From the NCBI RefSeq assembly GCF_028280385.1, contig NZ_JANQLX010000008.1:1-64000 (forward strand): a stretch of 64,000 bases of DNA. The letters are read 5' to 3'. How positions within the stretch are numbered: the first letter of the stretch is position 1; each line of letters begins with the position of its first letter. Source of the stretch: Allomuricauda sp. GTDB lineage: Bacteria > Bacteroidota > Bacteroidia > Flavobacteriales > Flavobacteriaceae. The position numbers and the translations under genes were made by a program. Shown in pieces: positions 27,008 to 35,403 of this stretch. The notes beneath the pieces are model-generated. The model did not search any database, had not been told where the DNA came from, and saw only the letters and a program-made list of their open reading frames with translations.

Positions 27008-28270
27008 TTAAACCTTGGAGGCAACTTCCATCAACAAAGCGCACAAATAGGCACCGGCAGTACCTACCACATAGCCGAAAACGGCAAGGAGAATGCCCAC
27101 AGAAGTCAAGGAAGGGTGGAATTCGGCCGCAACAACCGGTGCGGATGCGGCACCTCCCACATTTGCTTGACTGCCCACGGCCAGGAAGAAATAGGGTGCC
27201 TTGATCAACTTAGCCACCAATATCAGTAAACCTGCGTGAATGGTGATCCAGACAAGTCCAATGGCGATCAACCCCGGATTTTCCATGACCCTTCCCAAGT
27301 CCATTTTCATCCCAATGGTGGCCACCAAGATGTATATGAACATACCTCCAATCTTACTGGCGCCAGCTCCTTCGTAATTTTTGGCCTTGGTAAAGGAGAG
27401 CCCAATACCGATAGCGGTGGCAAAGACCACCATCCAGAGAAACTTGGACCCTAAGGAAGAAAGGATTTTTTCCTTGTTTCGGATTACTTCAAAATTGCTT
27501 TCGAGGAACTCAGCAAAATGATGGCCCAAAAAATGTGCTATTCCCACTCCTGTAAATGCGAACAATAGCATCATCATAAAATCGTGCAAAGAGGTTACCC
27601 TGGCTATCTTGGCCGTATAGGTAGATACTTTTTCCTTTAATTCCTCAATGGAGGAGGTATCTGCTTGCAGCCAGGCATCTATCTTTTTCGTTTTTCCAAT
27701 TCCCAATAAAAGTATGGCCATCCAGAGATTGGCAACTACAATGTCAATGAGTACCATGCCGCCATATTTCTCCTGGTTAAATTGAAAAACTTCCAACATG
27801 GCCGCCTGATTGGCCCCACCGCCGATCCAACTACCAGCAATCGTGGCCAAACCACGCCATACGGCATCAAAGCCATTCCCTCCTACGGTTTCCGGAGAAA
27901 AGATGGACACGATCAGTATGGCAACTGGACCGCCAATAACAATCCCGGCCGTACCGGTCAGGAACATGATCAGGGCCTTGGAGCCCAAATTGGCAATGGC
28001 CTTAAGGTCTATGCTCAAGGTCATTAATATTAGCGCCGCCGGTAACAGATATCGGCTGGCCACATAATAGGTTTGGGAGGATTTCTCATCAATTATTCCC
28101 GTGCTTGCCAGAATTGCGGGAAGCAAATAGCACATGAGCACAGTGGGTACAATACCATAAAATTTTTTCCAAAATCCAGATTTGATCGAAGAAGTATAAA
28201 AGACAAATCCTAAACAAAGACAAAGCAGGCCGAAGATTACTGTGTCTTCGGTAAATGGGAGTTGATTCAT
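27008..28270 (-). CDS. DUF819 family membrane protein
   Basis: 420 residues, about 10-12 hydrophobic segments. DUF819 (YjcL-type) marks: IRDEKSSQTY-like region near the first third (here GIIDEKSSQTYYVASRYLLPAAL), the glycine-rich WIGGGANQAAMLE, and the C-terminal SQANVGGAASAPVVAAEFHPSL. The family looks like a secondary transporter with inverted repeats; substrate unknown. Next on the strand is a HAD phosphatase 34 bases upstream. Confidence 0.92.
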   Translation of the reverse strand: MNQLPFTEDTVIFGLLCLCLGFVFYTSSIKSGFWKKFYGIVPTVLMCYLLPAILASTGIIDEKSSQTYYVASRYLLPAALILMTLSIDLKAIANLGSKALIMFLTGTAGIVIGGPVAILIVSIFSPETVGGNGFDAVWRGLATIAGSWIGGGANQAAMLEVFQFNQEKYGGMVLIDIVVANLWMAILLLGIGKTKKIDAWLQADTSSIEELKEKVSTYTAKIARVTSLHDFMMMLLFAFTGVGIAHFLGHHFAEFLESNFEVIRNKEKILSSLGSKFLWMVVFATAIGIGLSFTKAKNYEGAGASKIGGMFIYILVATIGMKMDLGRVMENPGLIAIGLVWITIHAGLLILVAKLIKAPYFFLAVGSQANVGGAASAPVVAAEFHPSLTSVGILLAVFGYVVGTAGAYLCALLMEVASKV

Positions 28271-28304
28271 AGGGTATAACTAGTGATTTCCAAATATAGG
28301 AAAA

Positions 28305-29102
28305 TCACAAATGCTCTTTTACGAAGCGGGCCACCCCATCTTCCTTATTACTGAGTCCAATATAATTGGCAATGGCTTTGGCTTCATCCCGTGCATTGCC
28401 CATGGCCACCCCATAACCCACTTTTTCCAACATTTCAATGTCATTGTAATTGTCCCCAAAGGCAATGACATCTTTTAAGGTTTCATTGGGAAGTAGCAGA
28501 CTTTGTATGGCCTGCAATTTGGAAACGGACCTGGGAGCTATTTCAATCAGGGTGTCATTGGCGCGATAACAGTTCAGTTCGTCCAAAAAACCTTTTTCGA
28601 GCATGGGGGTAATCCCATTTATGGAATCAGGGGTACCCATGAGCATTATTTTGTGAGGCCCGATTCCATGTTGAGCCCAGCGCTCCAGGGTGGTCAAGGT
28701 AGATTCAAATTCCGGTTCCGCCCTGGTGTTGAAAATTTCCTTTTCCACTCGTTCCGAAGTTGACTCCACGCACCATTCGTCATTGTGGTACAAGCCCAAT
28801 CCAATGCCGAGGTTCCTACAAATATTGTGTACGGACTTTGCAGTGTTTATATCAATGATGGTTGAGCTTAGCACCTTGTTCTGCTGCACTACCAAGGCAC
28901 CGTTGTAAGAAATTATAGGGTGCCCCTCTATCCCCATCCTTTGTTGCAAATAGGTCATGGATTTAGGCATTCGCGCTGAAACCAGGACAATTCGCATTTG
29001 CGCTTTTATCCGATTGATTTCCTCAATGGTAAATGCTGAAACATCGTTCTTGGTGGAGAGCAAAGTGCCGTCCAAATCAGAACATAGAAGCTTAAAATTC
29101 AT
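28305..29102 (-). CDS. Cof-type HAD-IIB family hydrolase
   Basis: 265 residues. HAD motif I CSDLDGTLLS (nucleophile D), motif II around VLVSARMPKSM, and the C-terminal motif IV FGDNYNDIEMLEKVGYGVAMGNA. Cof-type enzymes dephosphorylate sugar phosphates or flavin/pyridoxal phosphates in the cytoplasm. Substrate not known. The upstream DUF5916 gene stops 1 base before it starts, so it is probably translationally coupled. Confidence 0.93.
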   Translation of the reverse strand: MNFKLLCSDLDGTLLSTKNDVSAFTIEEINRIKAQMRIVLVSARMPKSMTYLQQRMGIEGHPIISYNGALVVQQNKVLSSTIIDINTAKSVHNICRNLGIGLGLYHNDEWCVESTSERVEKEIFNTRAEPEFESTLTTLERWAQHGIGPHKIMLMGTPDSINGITPMLEKGFLDELNCYRANDTLIEIAPRSVSKLQAIQSLLLPNETLKDVIAFGDNYNDIEMLEKVGYGVAMGNARDEAKAIANYIGLSNKEDGVARFVKEHL

Positions 29103-29103
29103 G

Positions 29104-31302
29104 CTAAATATTGAGCCAATAGGTAAGCTTTAGATTTATGGACCTATTTCGGGGCATAAAGGTATTCACAAAATAGTTGTCGTTGTATACCAAAAAGAGA
29201 TCGGATAGCGGTGCAAACCTCCATTGAAGCCGGGAATTGAATCCCAAATTATCCCGTTGGTTGCTGTATTGCACCAGAGTAGACCAGAATATGGACTTGC
29301 TAAACGTAATATCCACCCTCGGTGCCACTAGCCAAAGATCGGCCCTGGCATGGGGACTTGGCAAGCTGATATGGTCATAGTTAAGATTCATGGCCAGGTT
29401 GATCTTAGGTTGAAAACGGACCATCATGTCCGCCTCCAAAGAAAACCTGTTGCCATTAAAAAACTCCCCATAAGATGGTTCTACGCTGAAGGATAGCGTT
29501 TTTCTCCTATCCGATTGATACTCCAACTCCAGGGAATTGAAGGAATATCCGGTATTTGCCGGCAAGGGTACCGCATCATCTTTACCAGTAGGGTCAAATT
29601 CTTCCGTTAGAAAAATAAAGCGATGTTCAAATTCTGCACTTACCTCGGCTAGATTGTTGAAAATGGCACCCCAACTTAGATTATAAAAATAATCCGTGTT
29701 CTGATAATCCAATTGAGGTCTCCAGGTATATACGGAAAACAGACTGATCATATGATTGTTCAGGGCACCGTTCTGGGGCCAAAAGTTGCGATTAAAACTG
29801 GAGGCCACCTTAAAAATGTCTTTTCTGGGAATAAACCCTAAGTCAGAATTGAATTCCTCGTCTATGTAGACAACATCTACAAATCCACCATAATTTTTGG
29901 CATTGTAGTTGGCGGTGGCCCCTAGCGAGTAGTTTCCTTCGCTATCCCCGGGTTGGAACGATTTATGGCCATAAAGCTTACCGGTCCATAAATTATCACT
30001 GGAAGCCAAATTAAAGTCCATACCCACAACACGGTTGTATTCTTCTCCTTCCTCAACAAAATTAGGGGTGTCAAAAGTTTGTCTGTTGATAAAGAACATG
30101 CCAATATTGGACCTTGAAAATACCTTTTGCTGCAAAGCAACCATCATATTGTTGTTGGAGGGTATTTCATTGTCTGAATCTTCTTCGGTTTGGATGTTCA
30201 GGAAGCCCAACCGAAGATTGTTGTTCAGCTTACCGCTGAGACGCACCCCACCAATAATTTTGTTTTCAATGGTATTGTCATCCGCGTCCTTGGCCAAACC
30301 GATACGTCTGGAGAAAAACGGGTTTGCATCACGACCGCCCCCAAAACTTGAGAACAGGTCGCTATTGTCTATAAAAAATTGTCTTCTTTCGGGTAATGAT
30401 ATTTCAAATCTGGTGAGATTGGTGATGAAATTGTCCACCTCCACTTGGGAGAAATCGGGATTCACGGTTATATCGAGGTTCATTCCATTTCCAATAGCAA
30501 TTTTGGCATCCCCACCTACTTTTACATTACTTGCATCCAATTCGTTTTCGTAATCCTTCCCGGCTATTCCGTTCACAAAGGGAATCAATGCAAAAGGTGT
30601 TCTTGATTTCCCCAAAGGCTTTTCAAAGTGCATATCGCCCATAAAGGCCAAATTGAACACCAACTGGTTTTGCGGGATTACGGTCCAATTACTTCGTTCA
30701 TTGCCTTGCATATCAAACCTATAGCTATTGAAACGCCATTTGGTTTCCCCTTCCCTGAACTTAAAGGAAGTAAGGGGAATGGCCATTTCGGAGGTGTAAT
30801 AGGTGTCATATATTTTGGATTCCCCTCGCCATTTCACATCCCAGGAGGTGTTAAACCCCCTTAAATCATTACCTCCTCCAGAAATCAAGGCTTCCCTGCG
30901 CACTCCAAGGGGATTTATTCCAAATAGAAAGGCAATGGTACCGTCATTAAAGGTGTCGAACAGCAGGGTGATGTTGTCGCCGTTTCCAGCGCGATAATCC
31001 CTTCTCAAGGAAGGGGTGATATAATCGGTGCCGCCAGATTGCTGAATGATACCGATATATAAGGTGGTATCGTCAAACAACATTTTGATTTCGGTTTTTT
31101 GCTTCGCCAAAACTGAATCTGATGGGAAATACTGTTGAAAATCGCGGGCACTGTCGGCGGTTTCCCAAACCGATTCATCCAAAACCCCATCTATTTCAAT
31201 AGGTTCCGTAATGTGTTTGACAGTAAAACTCTTGGTAGGCGTTTGGGCCGTTGCTAGGAAAGGGAGGGACAGCAAGGCCGCAAGAAAAAGAATTTTTCGC
31301 AT
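29104..31302 (-). CDS. DUF5916 family outer-membrane protein with CBM9-like domain
   Basis: 732 residues. Signal peptide ending in ATAQ; an N-terminal DOMON/CBM9-like domain (~25-200; EPIEIDGVLDESVWETADSA, LFDDTTLYIGI) known to bind sugars or haem in other proteins; then a long C-terminal beta-strand region typical of DUF5916, ending in an outer-membrane-like aromatic tail (LKLTYWLNI). Function unknown. It has a clear TAAATTTG element upstream and is followed at once by the HAD gene. Confidence 0.9.
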   Translation of the reverse strand: MRKILFLAALLSLPFLATAQTPTKSFTVKHITEPIEIDGVLDESVWETADSARDFQQYFPSDSVLAKQKTEIKMLFDDTTLYIGIIQQSGGTDYITPSLRRDYRAGNGDNITLLFDTFNDGTIAFLFGINPLGVRREALISGGGNDLRGFNTSWDVKWRGESKIYDTYYTSEMAIPLTSFKFREGETKWRFNSYRFDMQGNERSNWTVIPQNQLVFNLAFMGDMHFEKPLGKSRTPFALIPFVNGIAGKDYENELDASNVKVGGDAKIAIGNGMNLDITVNPDFSQVEVDNFITNLTRFEISLPERRQFFIDNSDLFSSFGGGRDANPFFSRRIGLAKDADDNTIENKIIGGVRLSGKLNNNLRLGFLNIQTEEDSDNEIPSNNNMMVALQQKVFSRSNIGMFFINRQTFDTPNFVEEGEEYNRVVGMDFNLASSDNLWTGKLYGHKSFQPGDSEGNYSLGATANYNAKNYGGFVDVVYIDEEFNSDLGFIPRKDIFKVASSFNRNFWPQNGALNNHMISLFSVYTWRPQLDYQNTDYFYNLSWGAIFNNLAEVSAEFEHRFIFLTEEFDPTGKDDAVPLPANTGYSFNSLELEYQSDRRKTLSFSVEPSYGEFFNGNRFSLEADMMVRFQPKINLAMNLNYDHISLPSPHARADLWLVAPRVDITFSKSIFWSTLVQYSNQRDNLGFNSRLQWRFAPLSDLFLVYNDNYFVNTFMPRNRSINLKLTYWLNI

Positions 31303-31324
31303 TAGATATTTTGAGTTAGCTCGT

Positions 31325-31332
31325 CAAATTTA
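31325..31332 (-). promoter_or_regulatory. -7 promoter element of DUF5916 gene
   Basis: TAAATTTG on the minus strand, 22 bases before the start codon, fits TAnnTTTG. Confidence 0.5.
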
Positions 31333-31444
31333 AGGGCAACCTCCGTTAAAAAAATCCCAAAATATTTGAACGACCCTTTTGCCTTGACGAACGTACGATT
31401 TCAATTAATCTCCGAAGATTATAATATCTTTCATCCTTAGTTTT

Positions 31445-31452
31445 TACATTTG
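31445..31452 (+). promoter_or_regulatory. -7 promoter element of S1/P1 nuclease gene
   Basis: TACATTTG overlaps an in-frame TTG at 31450, so that TTG cannot be the start and ATG 31468 is used. Confidence 0.5.
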
Positions 31453-31467
31453 AAAAAATCATCCTTC

Positions 31468-32238
31468 ATGAAACAGCTCGTCATGTTATTCTTTCTAGTT
31501 CCCACCCTGATGTTGGGTAACTGTTTTTGGGGCAAGACAGGGCACCGTGTTACTGGTCATATTGCACAAAACCACCTTACCGGAAAAACCAAAAGGGCAT
31601 TAAAGGATTTATTGGAGGGGCATAGTCTGGCCTATGTTTCCACTTTTGCGGATGAGATTAAGGCAGACCGAAAATACTCGGGATATTTTGCATGGCATTT
31701 TGTGAATTATCCCTTGGGAATGCGATATGAAGATTCAGAAAAAAGCAAATATGGTGATCTCATCACAGGGATTGAAGAGTGTATTCAGAAGATCAAGAAC
31801 AAAGAAAACAGTAAGAAAACGCGTGCTTTCCATCTTAAAATGCTGATACATTTGATAGGGGACCTACATCAACCACTTCATGCCAGTAGGGCAGAGGACA
31901 AGGGAGGCAATGATATACAGGTACAATGGTTTGGGGAGGGGAGCAATCTACACCGGGTCTGGGACAAAAACTTGATAGAATCCTATGGAATGACCTACAC
32001 GGAATTGGCTACCGAGTTGGATCAGGTGGACAGAAAAGAGCGGAAAAGAATCCAAGAGGGAAGTATTTATGACTGGGTGGATGAATCCCATGAAATCTGT
32101 GCGAAGCTCTACGATTCCGCGAAGGCTGGAGACAAATTGGGTTACCAATACGGGTATAAATACAACGATCTGCTTTTTGAACAGCTTCAAAAGGGCGGAA
32201 TACGACTGGCCAAGGTGCTCAACGACCTTTTCAAATAG
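31468..32238 (+). CDS. S1/P1 nuclease
   Basis: 256 residues from ATG 31468. Signal peptide, then a mature protein that would begin near the zinc-binding tryptophan in FWGKTGHRVTGHIA. All trinuclear zinc ligands of the family can be followed: Trp and His near the start, Asp in FADEIK, His in AWHFVNYP, HLIGDLHQPLHA (HxxxD), and HRVWDKNLI (HxxxD). It cleaves single-stranded nucleic acids and 3'-nucleotides outside the cytoplasm, a phosphate or nucleoside scavenging role. Its stop codon abuts that of the convergent alkB gene. Confidence 0.95.
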   Translation: MKQLVMLFFLVPTLMLGNCFWGKTGHRVTGHIAQNHLTGKTKRALKDLLEGHSLAYVSTFADEIKADRKYSGYFAWHFVNYPLGMRYEDSEKSKYGDLITGIEECIQKIKNKENSKKTRAFHLKMLIHLIGDLHQPLHASRAEDKGGNDIQVQWFGEGSNLHRVWDKNLIESYGMTYTELATELDQVDRKERKRIQEGSIYDWVDESHEICAKLYDSAKAGDKLGYQYGYKYNDLLFEQLQKGGIRLAKVLNDLFK

Positions 32239-32835
32239 TTATCGGATTACCCTAAAGGTTAGATTTATCCGACCCCCGATGGACTTGGCCGTTTTTGGGA
32301 TTTGATGCTGCCAAAAATGTTGGGTTTCCCCTTTCATGATTAACAGGCTGCCATTTTGCAATAGCAGTTTCTTTTTGGTTTTTTTTGTCTTTTTATTCCT
32401 CAATTGAAAAAAACGTTCCGCTCCAAGACTTACAGAAGCAATGATAGGGTTTGTTCCGAGTTCCTTTTCATCGTCCGAGTGCCAACCATTGCTGTCCTTT
32501 CCATCCCTGTAATAGTTAAGCAAGCATGTGGTAAACGTGGTTTGGGCCAATTGGTCCAGTTCATTTTTAAGCGCCAGCAAATCGGGGGTAAATTCCAACG
32601 GCTTCATGGTGATTCCTGAATAGGAATATGTCTTTCCATACATGCCATAAAGTGCGGTAAGCCTTGGTTGGGGGTGCGTTTTTCCAAAAACAGTAATGTT
32701 GTCTTGTCTCCATGGTACCTGGTCAACCAGATGGTTGAAAAACTTTGAAGCTTTATCCGGTGCCATGAAATTGGGGTGGTAGGTGATGTCCGCACTGGGT
32801 AGGTCCAATTGCATGGCGGAATTGAACAGCTCCAT
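32239..32835 (-). CDS. alkB: AlkB-type alpha-ketoglutarate-dependent dioxygenase
   Basis: 198 residues. Iron site WHSDDE (HxD) and the distal histidine in HFWQHQIPK; 2-oxoglutarate arginines in RINLTFR. Length and PLTALYGMYGKTYSYSG are as in the AlkB homologue 2/3-like bacterial branch. It repairs methylated bases in DNA or RNA by oxidative demethylation. It lies 1 base after the AraC-family gene on the same strand, suggesting a common transcript. Confidence 0.92.
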   Translation of the reverse strand: MELFNSAMQLDLPSADITYHPNFMAPDKASKFFNHLVDQVPWRQDNITVFGKTHPQPRLTALYGMYGKTYSYSGITMKPLEFTPDLLALKNELDQLAQTTFTTCLLNYYRDGKDSNGWHSDDEKELGTNPIIASVSLGAERFFQLRNKKTKKTKKKLLLQNGSLLIMKGETQHFWQHQIPKTAKSIGGRINLTFRVIR

Positions 32836-32836
32836 A

Positions 32837-33712
32837 TTATTGAATGACCGTTTTTAACTGGTTTCTATATTCCGATGGATTTTGTCCGGTGAAGGCCTTG
32901 AATGATTTATTGAAATGGGAGAAATTGTTAAACCCACTGTCGTAACATACCTGGGTGATGCTGATAGGCTGCTCTGCCAGTAGTTTGGAAGCATGTACCA
33001 ATCTATACTCATTTACAAATTGGGTGAAGGTTTTGTTCGTAATCTTTTTGAAATACCTACAAAAAGAGGGAACGGTCATGCTTACCAAATCGGCAATTTG
33101 ATCTAAGGGGATTTCTTCCTTGAAATTGGTCTTTACATGATTGAAGACAATATTGATACGATCGTTGTCCTTTACTTCGGTTTCCATGGAGAAACCTTCT
33201 CCGTTCAATACCTTGATTTCTTCGGAAGAAGCCAAATTGTTCAGGATGTTGAGAATGGAAAGTAGCCGTTGAAAATCGGTTTGATATTCCAAAATTTCCA
33301 TTTTTTCACCCACTTTGGTCTTGGTTTTTCCAAAGAAGGCGATACCACCTTTAGCCACTTCAAATAGTTGTTGGATATTCTTCATTTCCGGGATATTGAA
33401 AAAGTCGCTCCCCAAAAAGTCCAATTTCATCTGTACGATGGTCTCGCTTTTATTTCCTGTAAGTTTATCGGTAAAACCGCAATGGGGAAGGTTGGAGCCG
33501 ATCAAGATAAGATCCCCGTTCCTAAAATAGGATACATGGCTTCCAATTTGGCGTTTACCGGAGCCCCCATTAATGTATACCAACTCCAATTCTGGATGGT
33601 AATGCCAGCCATTGTTCTTGTTTTCATGGTTTGCATTGAATTTTTGGTACGTAAACGAGTGCCCAAATGTAGGTTCAATTGCCTCAAAAGCAGGTTTTTG
33701 CGGTGCTGCCAT
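32837..33712 (-). CDS. AraC family transcriptional regulator
   Basis: 291 residues. Cupin sensor (~30-120; HYHPELELVYINGGSG, GDLILIGSNLPHCGF) and C-terminal double HTH (~190-288; IPLDQIADLVSMTVPSFCRYFKK, ITQVCYDSGFNNFSHFNKSFKAFTGQNPSEY). Clearly a paralogue of the regulator at 8893-9759. It is probably co-transcribed with alkB; whether it regulates alkB is unknown. The upstream region carries a 9-bp direct repeat with a 21-bp period, the pattern expected of AraC half-sites. Confidence 0.93.
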   Translation of the reverse strand: MAAPQKPAFEAIEPTFGHSFTYQKFNANHENKNNGWHYHPELELVYINGGSGKRQIGSHVSYFRNGDLILIGSNLPHCGFTDKLTGNKSETIVQMKLDFLGSDFFNIPEMKNIQQLFEVAKGGIAFFGKTKTKVGEKMEILEYQTDFQRLLSILNILNNLASSEEIKVLNGEGFSMETEVKDNDRINIVFNHVKTNFKEEIPLDQIADLVSMTVPSFCRYFKKITNKTFTQFVNEYRLVHASKLLAEQPISITQVCYDSGFNNFSHFNKSFKAFTGQNPSEYRNQLKTVIQ

Positions 33713-33756
33713 TGTCTTCAGTTTTACAATGTAAAGGTATGATGGATTACCCGTAC

Positions 33757-33786
33757 AATCTATGCAAAATTACCTAAAATCTATGC
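33757..33786. promoter_or_regulatory. Direct-repeat operator candidate with overlapping promoter
   Basis: AATCTATGC occurs at 33757-33765 and 33778-33786, start-to-start 21 bp, two helical turns. Between them, on the minus strand, TAATTTTG (33772-33765) fits the -7 element for the AraC gene. Repeats flanking the promoter suggest autoregulation. Confidence 0.5.
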
Positions 33787-33880
33787 TATTTTGTCTTTAA
33801 GATAATTTTAAGGGTTCAGGCTGGGTAATATTCCATAGAAATTGGAAAATATGGTGGTATTCCAAGGCGAATGTCCAAAG

Positions 33881-33888
33881 TACTTTTG
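33881..33888 (+). promoter_or_regulatory. -7 promoter element of small secreted protein gene
   Basis: TACTTTTG fits TAnnTTTG, 27 bases before the ATG at 33916. Confidence 0.45.
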
Positions 33889-33915
33889 TCCTGTAATCTT
33901 AAAAAACGCAATGTT

Positions 33916-34266
33916 ATGAAAACAGTTTTTAATTATGTTACAGTAGCGGCATTCCTTTTGGGTACATTGGGATATGCCAACGGACCTGCCAAGAATGAGG
34001 TAGAAAAGAATTTGATCAAGATTGGGACCGACCCGGTATTTGTTAAGAAAGGGGACAAGTTGTTTTTGAACCTTTTGAACCTTTCCCAGGAAAAAGTGGT
34101 TCTTAAAGTATATGATAGCCAAAACAGGGTTGTTTTTAAAGAAACCGTAAGCGGAAAGCTTGTGGTTGAAAAGGCATTCAACTTTGAGAAGGCTTATGAG
34201 GACAGATATACCGTGGTGGTTGTTGATGAATCCGGAACTTACAAAGAAACGGTATTGGTAAAATAA
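33916..34266 (+). CDS. Small secreted beta-sandwich-like protein
   Basis: 116 residues from ATG 33916; an earlier in-frame start at 33871 precedes the promoter element and is disfavoured. Signal peptide (MKTVFNYVTVAAFLLGTLGYA), then a beta-rich domain with VVLKVYDSQNRVVFKETVSG and a C-terminal DRYTVVVVDESGTYKETVLVK. The end resembles a T9SS type A sorting domain or the DUF3244-like fold, standing alone. Function unknown; it has its own promoter and a strong terminator. Confidence 0.8.
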   Translation: MKTVFNYVTVAAFLLGTLGYANGPAKNEVEKNLIKIGTDPVFVKKGDKLFLNLLNLSQEKVVLKVYDSQNRVVFKETVSGKLVVEKAFNFEKAYEDRYTVVVVDESGTYKETVLVK

Positions 34267-34293
34267 TAGGTTGTTTAGTTAATTTCAGTTTAA

Positions 34294-34325
34294 GGGAGGC
34301 CTTTGGTTTGGGGCCTCCTTTTTTT
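34294..34325 (+). terminator. Terminator of small secreted protein gene
   Basis: GGGAGGCC and GGCCTCC pair across a short loop, followed by about nine Ts. Confidence 0.88.
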
Positions 34326-34333
34326 GTGCAGAA

Positions 34334-34384
34334 CAAAAAGACCTGCCGGGAAAGAGTAGGCCATTGCGCCCGGCAGGAAAAAAA
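34334..34384 (-). terminator. Minus-strand terminator after coding relic
   Basis: CCTGCCGGG (34342-34350) and CCCGGCAGG (34369-34377) give a perfect 9-bp stem. On the minus strand it is followed by TCTTTTTG, so it would end a minus-strand transcript. The only minus-strand reading frame just upstream of it is the T9SS-like relic ending at 34403. Confidence 0.65.
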
Positions 34385-34402
34385 GAACACTAACTAATTA
34401 CA

Positions 34403-34549
34403 TCACTTTATCGTAATCTTGGATTGCAATGGTTCTGTTGCACTAATGATGTAAAAGTAAGTGGCGGAAATGCTCTTATAGCCCCAAAATGGACAAAAGC
34501 TATGTTTCAATTGACGGATGGGGGTTTTCGGTTGACGATAGACAATGTT
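34403..34549 (-). pseudogene. Possible relic of a T9SS-sorted protein C-terminus
   Basis: On the minus strand a stop-terminated frame ends in ISATYFYIISATEPLQSK then ITIK and a TGA at 34405-34403. The pattern 'TYFYII...KITIK' is what closes T9SS sorting domains (compare GTYFYVID in the protein at 21011-23032). The frame has no start codon of its own or credible upstream domain; upstream lies the 7-bp array. A good minus-strand terminator follows the stop. Short length means chance cannot be excluded. Confidence 0.35.
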
Positions 34550-34592
34550 CAATTAACAGTGAACAATAATTCAATGCTGGATATTTCTTAAC

Positions 34593-34697
34593 GTCCAAAG
34601 TCCAAAGTCCAAAGTCCAAAGTCCAAAGTCCAAAGTCCAAGGTCCAAGGTCCAAGGTCCAAGGTCCAAAGTATAAAGTCTAAAGTCTGAAATCCAAA
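34593..34697. repeat. 7-bp tandem array (GTCCAAA)n
   Basis: Fifteen units of 7 bp: six GTCCAAA, four GTCCAAG, one GTCCAAA, then four decayed copies (GTATAAA, GTCTAAA, GTCTGAA, ATCCAAA). It ends 9 bases before the MOSC gene stop codon. Variants are grouped, which suggests slippage after base change. Confidence 0.95.
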
Positions 34698-34706
34698 GAA
34701 CACTAC

Positions 34707-35342
34707 TCATTTGAGAAACCTGCGGAGTTTCTCCCTTTTGCGCTCTGGCAATGCTTCATTCTCCAGTGCCATTTGAACCAGTGTGGCATCTTTTTCACGG
34801 GTAAAGAGCAGTTGATAGAATTGCTGGGTGGTAAGTCCATTGGATGATTCTTCCACCAACTCAAATTCATCGCCAACGGCCACTTGCCCAACTTCCAAGA
34901 CCCGCACATAGGTGCCAGGAAAACCATGGTCTATAAATTCTTTGAGTATGCCCTGGTCGTTAAACCGAATACCAAGTTTAAAGCACGGTTCCCTAGGTTG
35001 GGTCACTTGTACCAAAGCAGTACCGACCTTGTAAATATTGCCAATTTTCAATGTAGTTTCATCCAAGCCTTCCACAGTAAGGTTTTCGCCAAACATTCCC
35101 CAATCCCAATCCAGTTGTGGATACTTTTCTTTCCAATAAGGGTACTGTTCCGAGGAAAAAAGATAGCAGGCTTTAAAAATCCCGCCGTGTACCCTTCGGT
35201 CACTAATGGTATCCTTGGCCACACTTTCAGTTTCCAAGGTCAAGGTGTCTGGGGTGGGGTACTTGAAAATGCCCGTTGTTGTTTGTTGGCCGTTCCATTC
35301 AATGGGAGTGGGCTTGCCTAAATTGGTAGAGATGATTCGCAT
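34707..35342 (-). CDS. MOSC domain protein
   Basis: 211 residues. MOSC-type fold as in the YiiM family: KPTPIEWNGQQTTTGIFK at the start, DTISDRRVHGGIFKACYLF, and the conserved cysteine in TQPREPCFKLGIRF that carries the sulfur/persulfide in molybdenum-cofactor sulfurase relatives. Known YiiM-like proteins reduce N-hydroxylated base analogues with molybdenum cofactor. A C-terminal extension ends in LRRFLK. Stands alone; a terminator separates it from DUF6249. Confidence 0.92.
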   Translation of the reverse strand: MRIISTNLGKPTPIEWNGQQTTTGIFKYPTPDTLTLETESVAKDTISDRRVHGGIFKACYLFSSEQYPYWKEKYPQLDWDWGMFGENLTVEGLDETTLKIGNIYKVGTALVQVTQPREPCFKLGIRFNDQGILKEFIDHGFPGTYVRVLEVGQVAVGDEFELVEESSNGLTTQQFYQLLFTREKDATLVQMALENEALPERKREKLRRFLK

Positions 35343-35352
35343 GGCATGAAAA

Positions 35353-35381
35353 TAAAAAAACCATCGGGATAACCGATGGTC
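35353..35381 (-). terminator. Terminator of DUF6249 gene
   Basis: ACCATCGG (35360-35367) and CCGATGGT (35373-35380) form an 8-bp stem; on the minus strand seven Ts follow. It lies 11 bases before the MOSC start codon, so MOSC has a separate promoter or depends on readthrough. Confidence 0.85.
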
Positions 35382-35403
35382 TTTAACATTATGCAGGGTG
35401 GTG

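Larger units (their letters stand above)
34267..34706. other. Gene-poor 440-base patch
   Basis: From left to right: a plus-strand terminator, a minus-strand terminator, a minus-strand coding relic that reads like the end of a T9SS-type protein, a short AT-rich stretch with repeated phrases such as TTGACGATAG and CAATGTTCAATTAACA, and a 15-unit 7-bp tandem array. No intact gene. Looks like the scar of a deletion or rearrangement. Confidence 0.7.

Noticed and set aside
34593..34697. CRISPR array
   Set aside because: Units are 7 bp with no spacers, and no cas gene is near. It is a simple tandem repeat.
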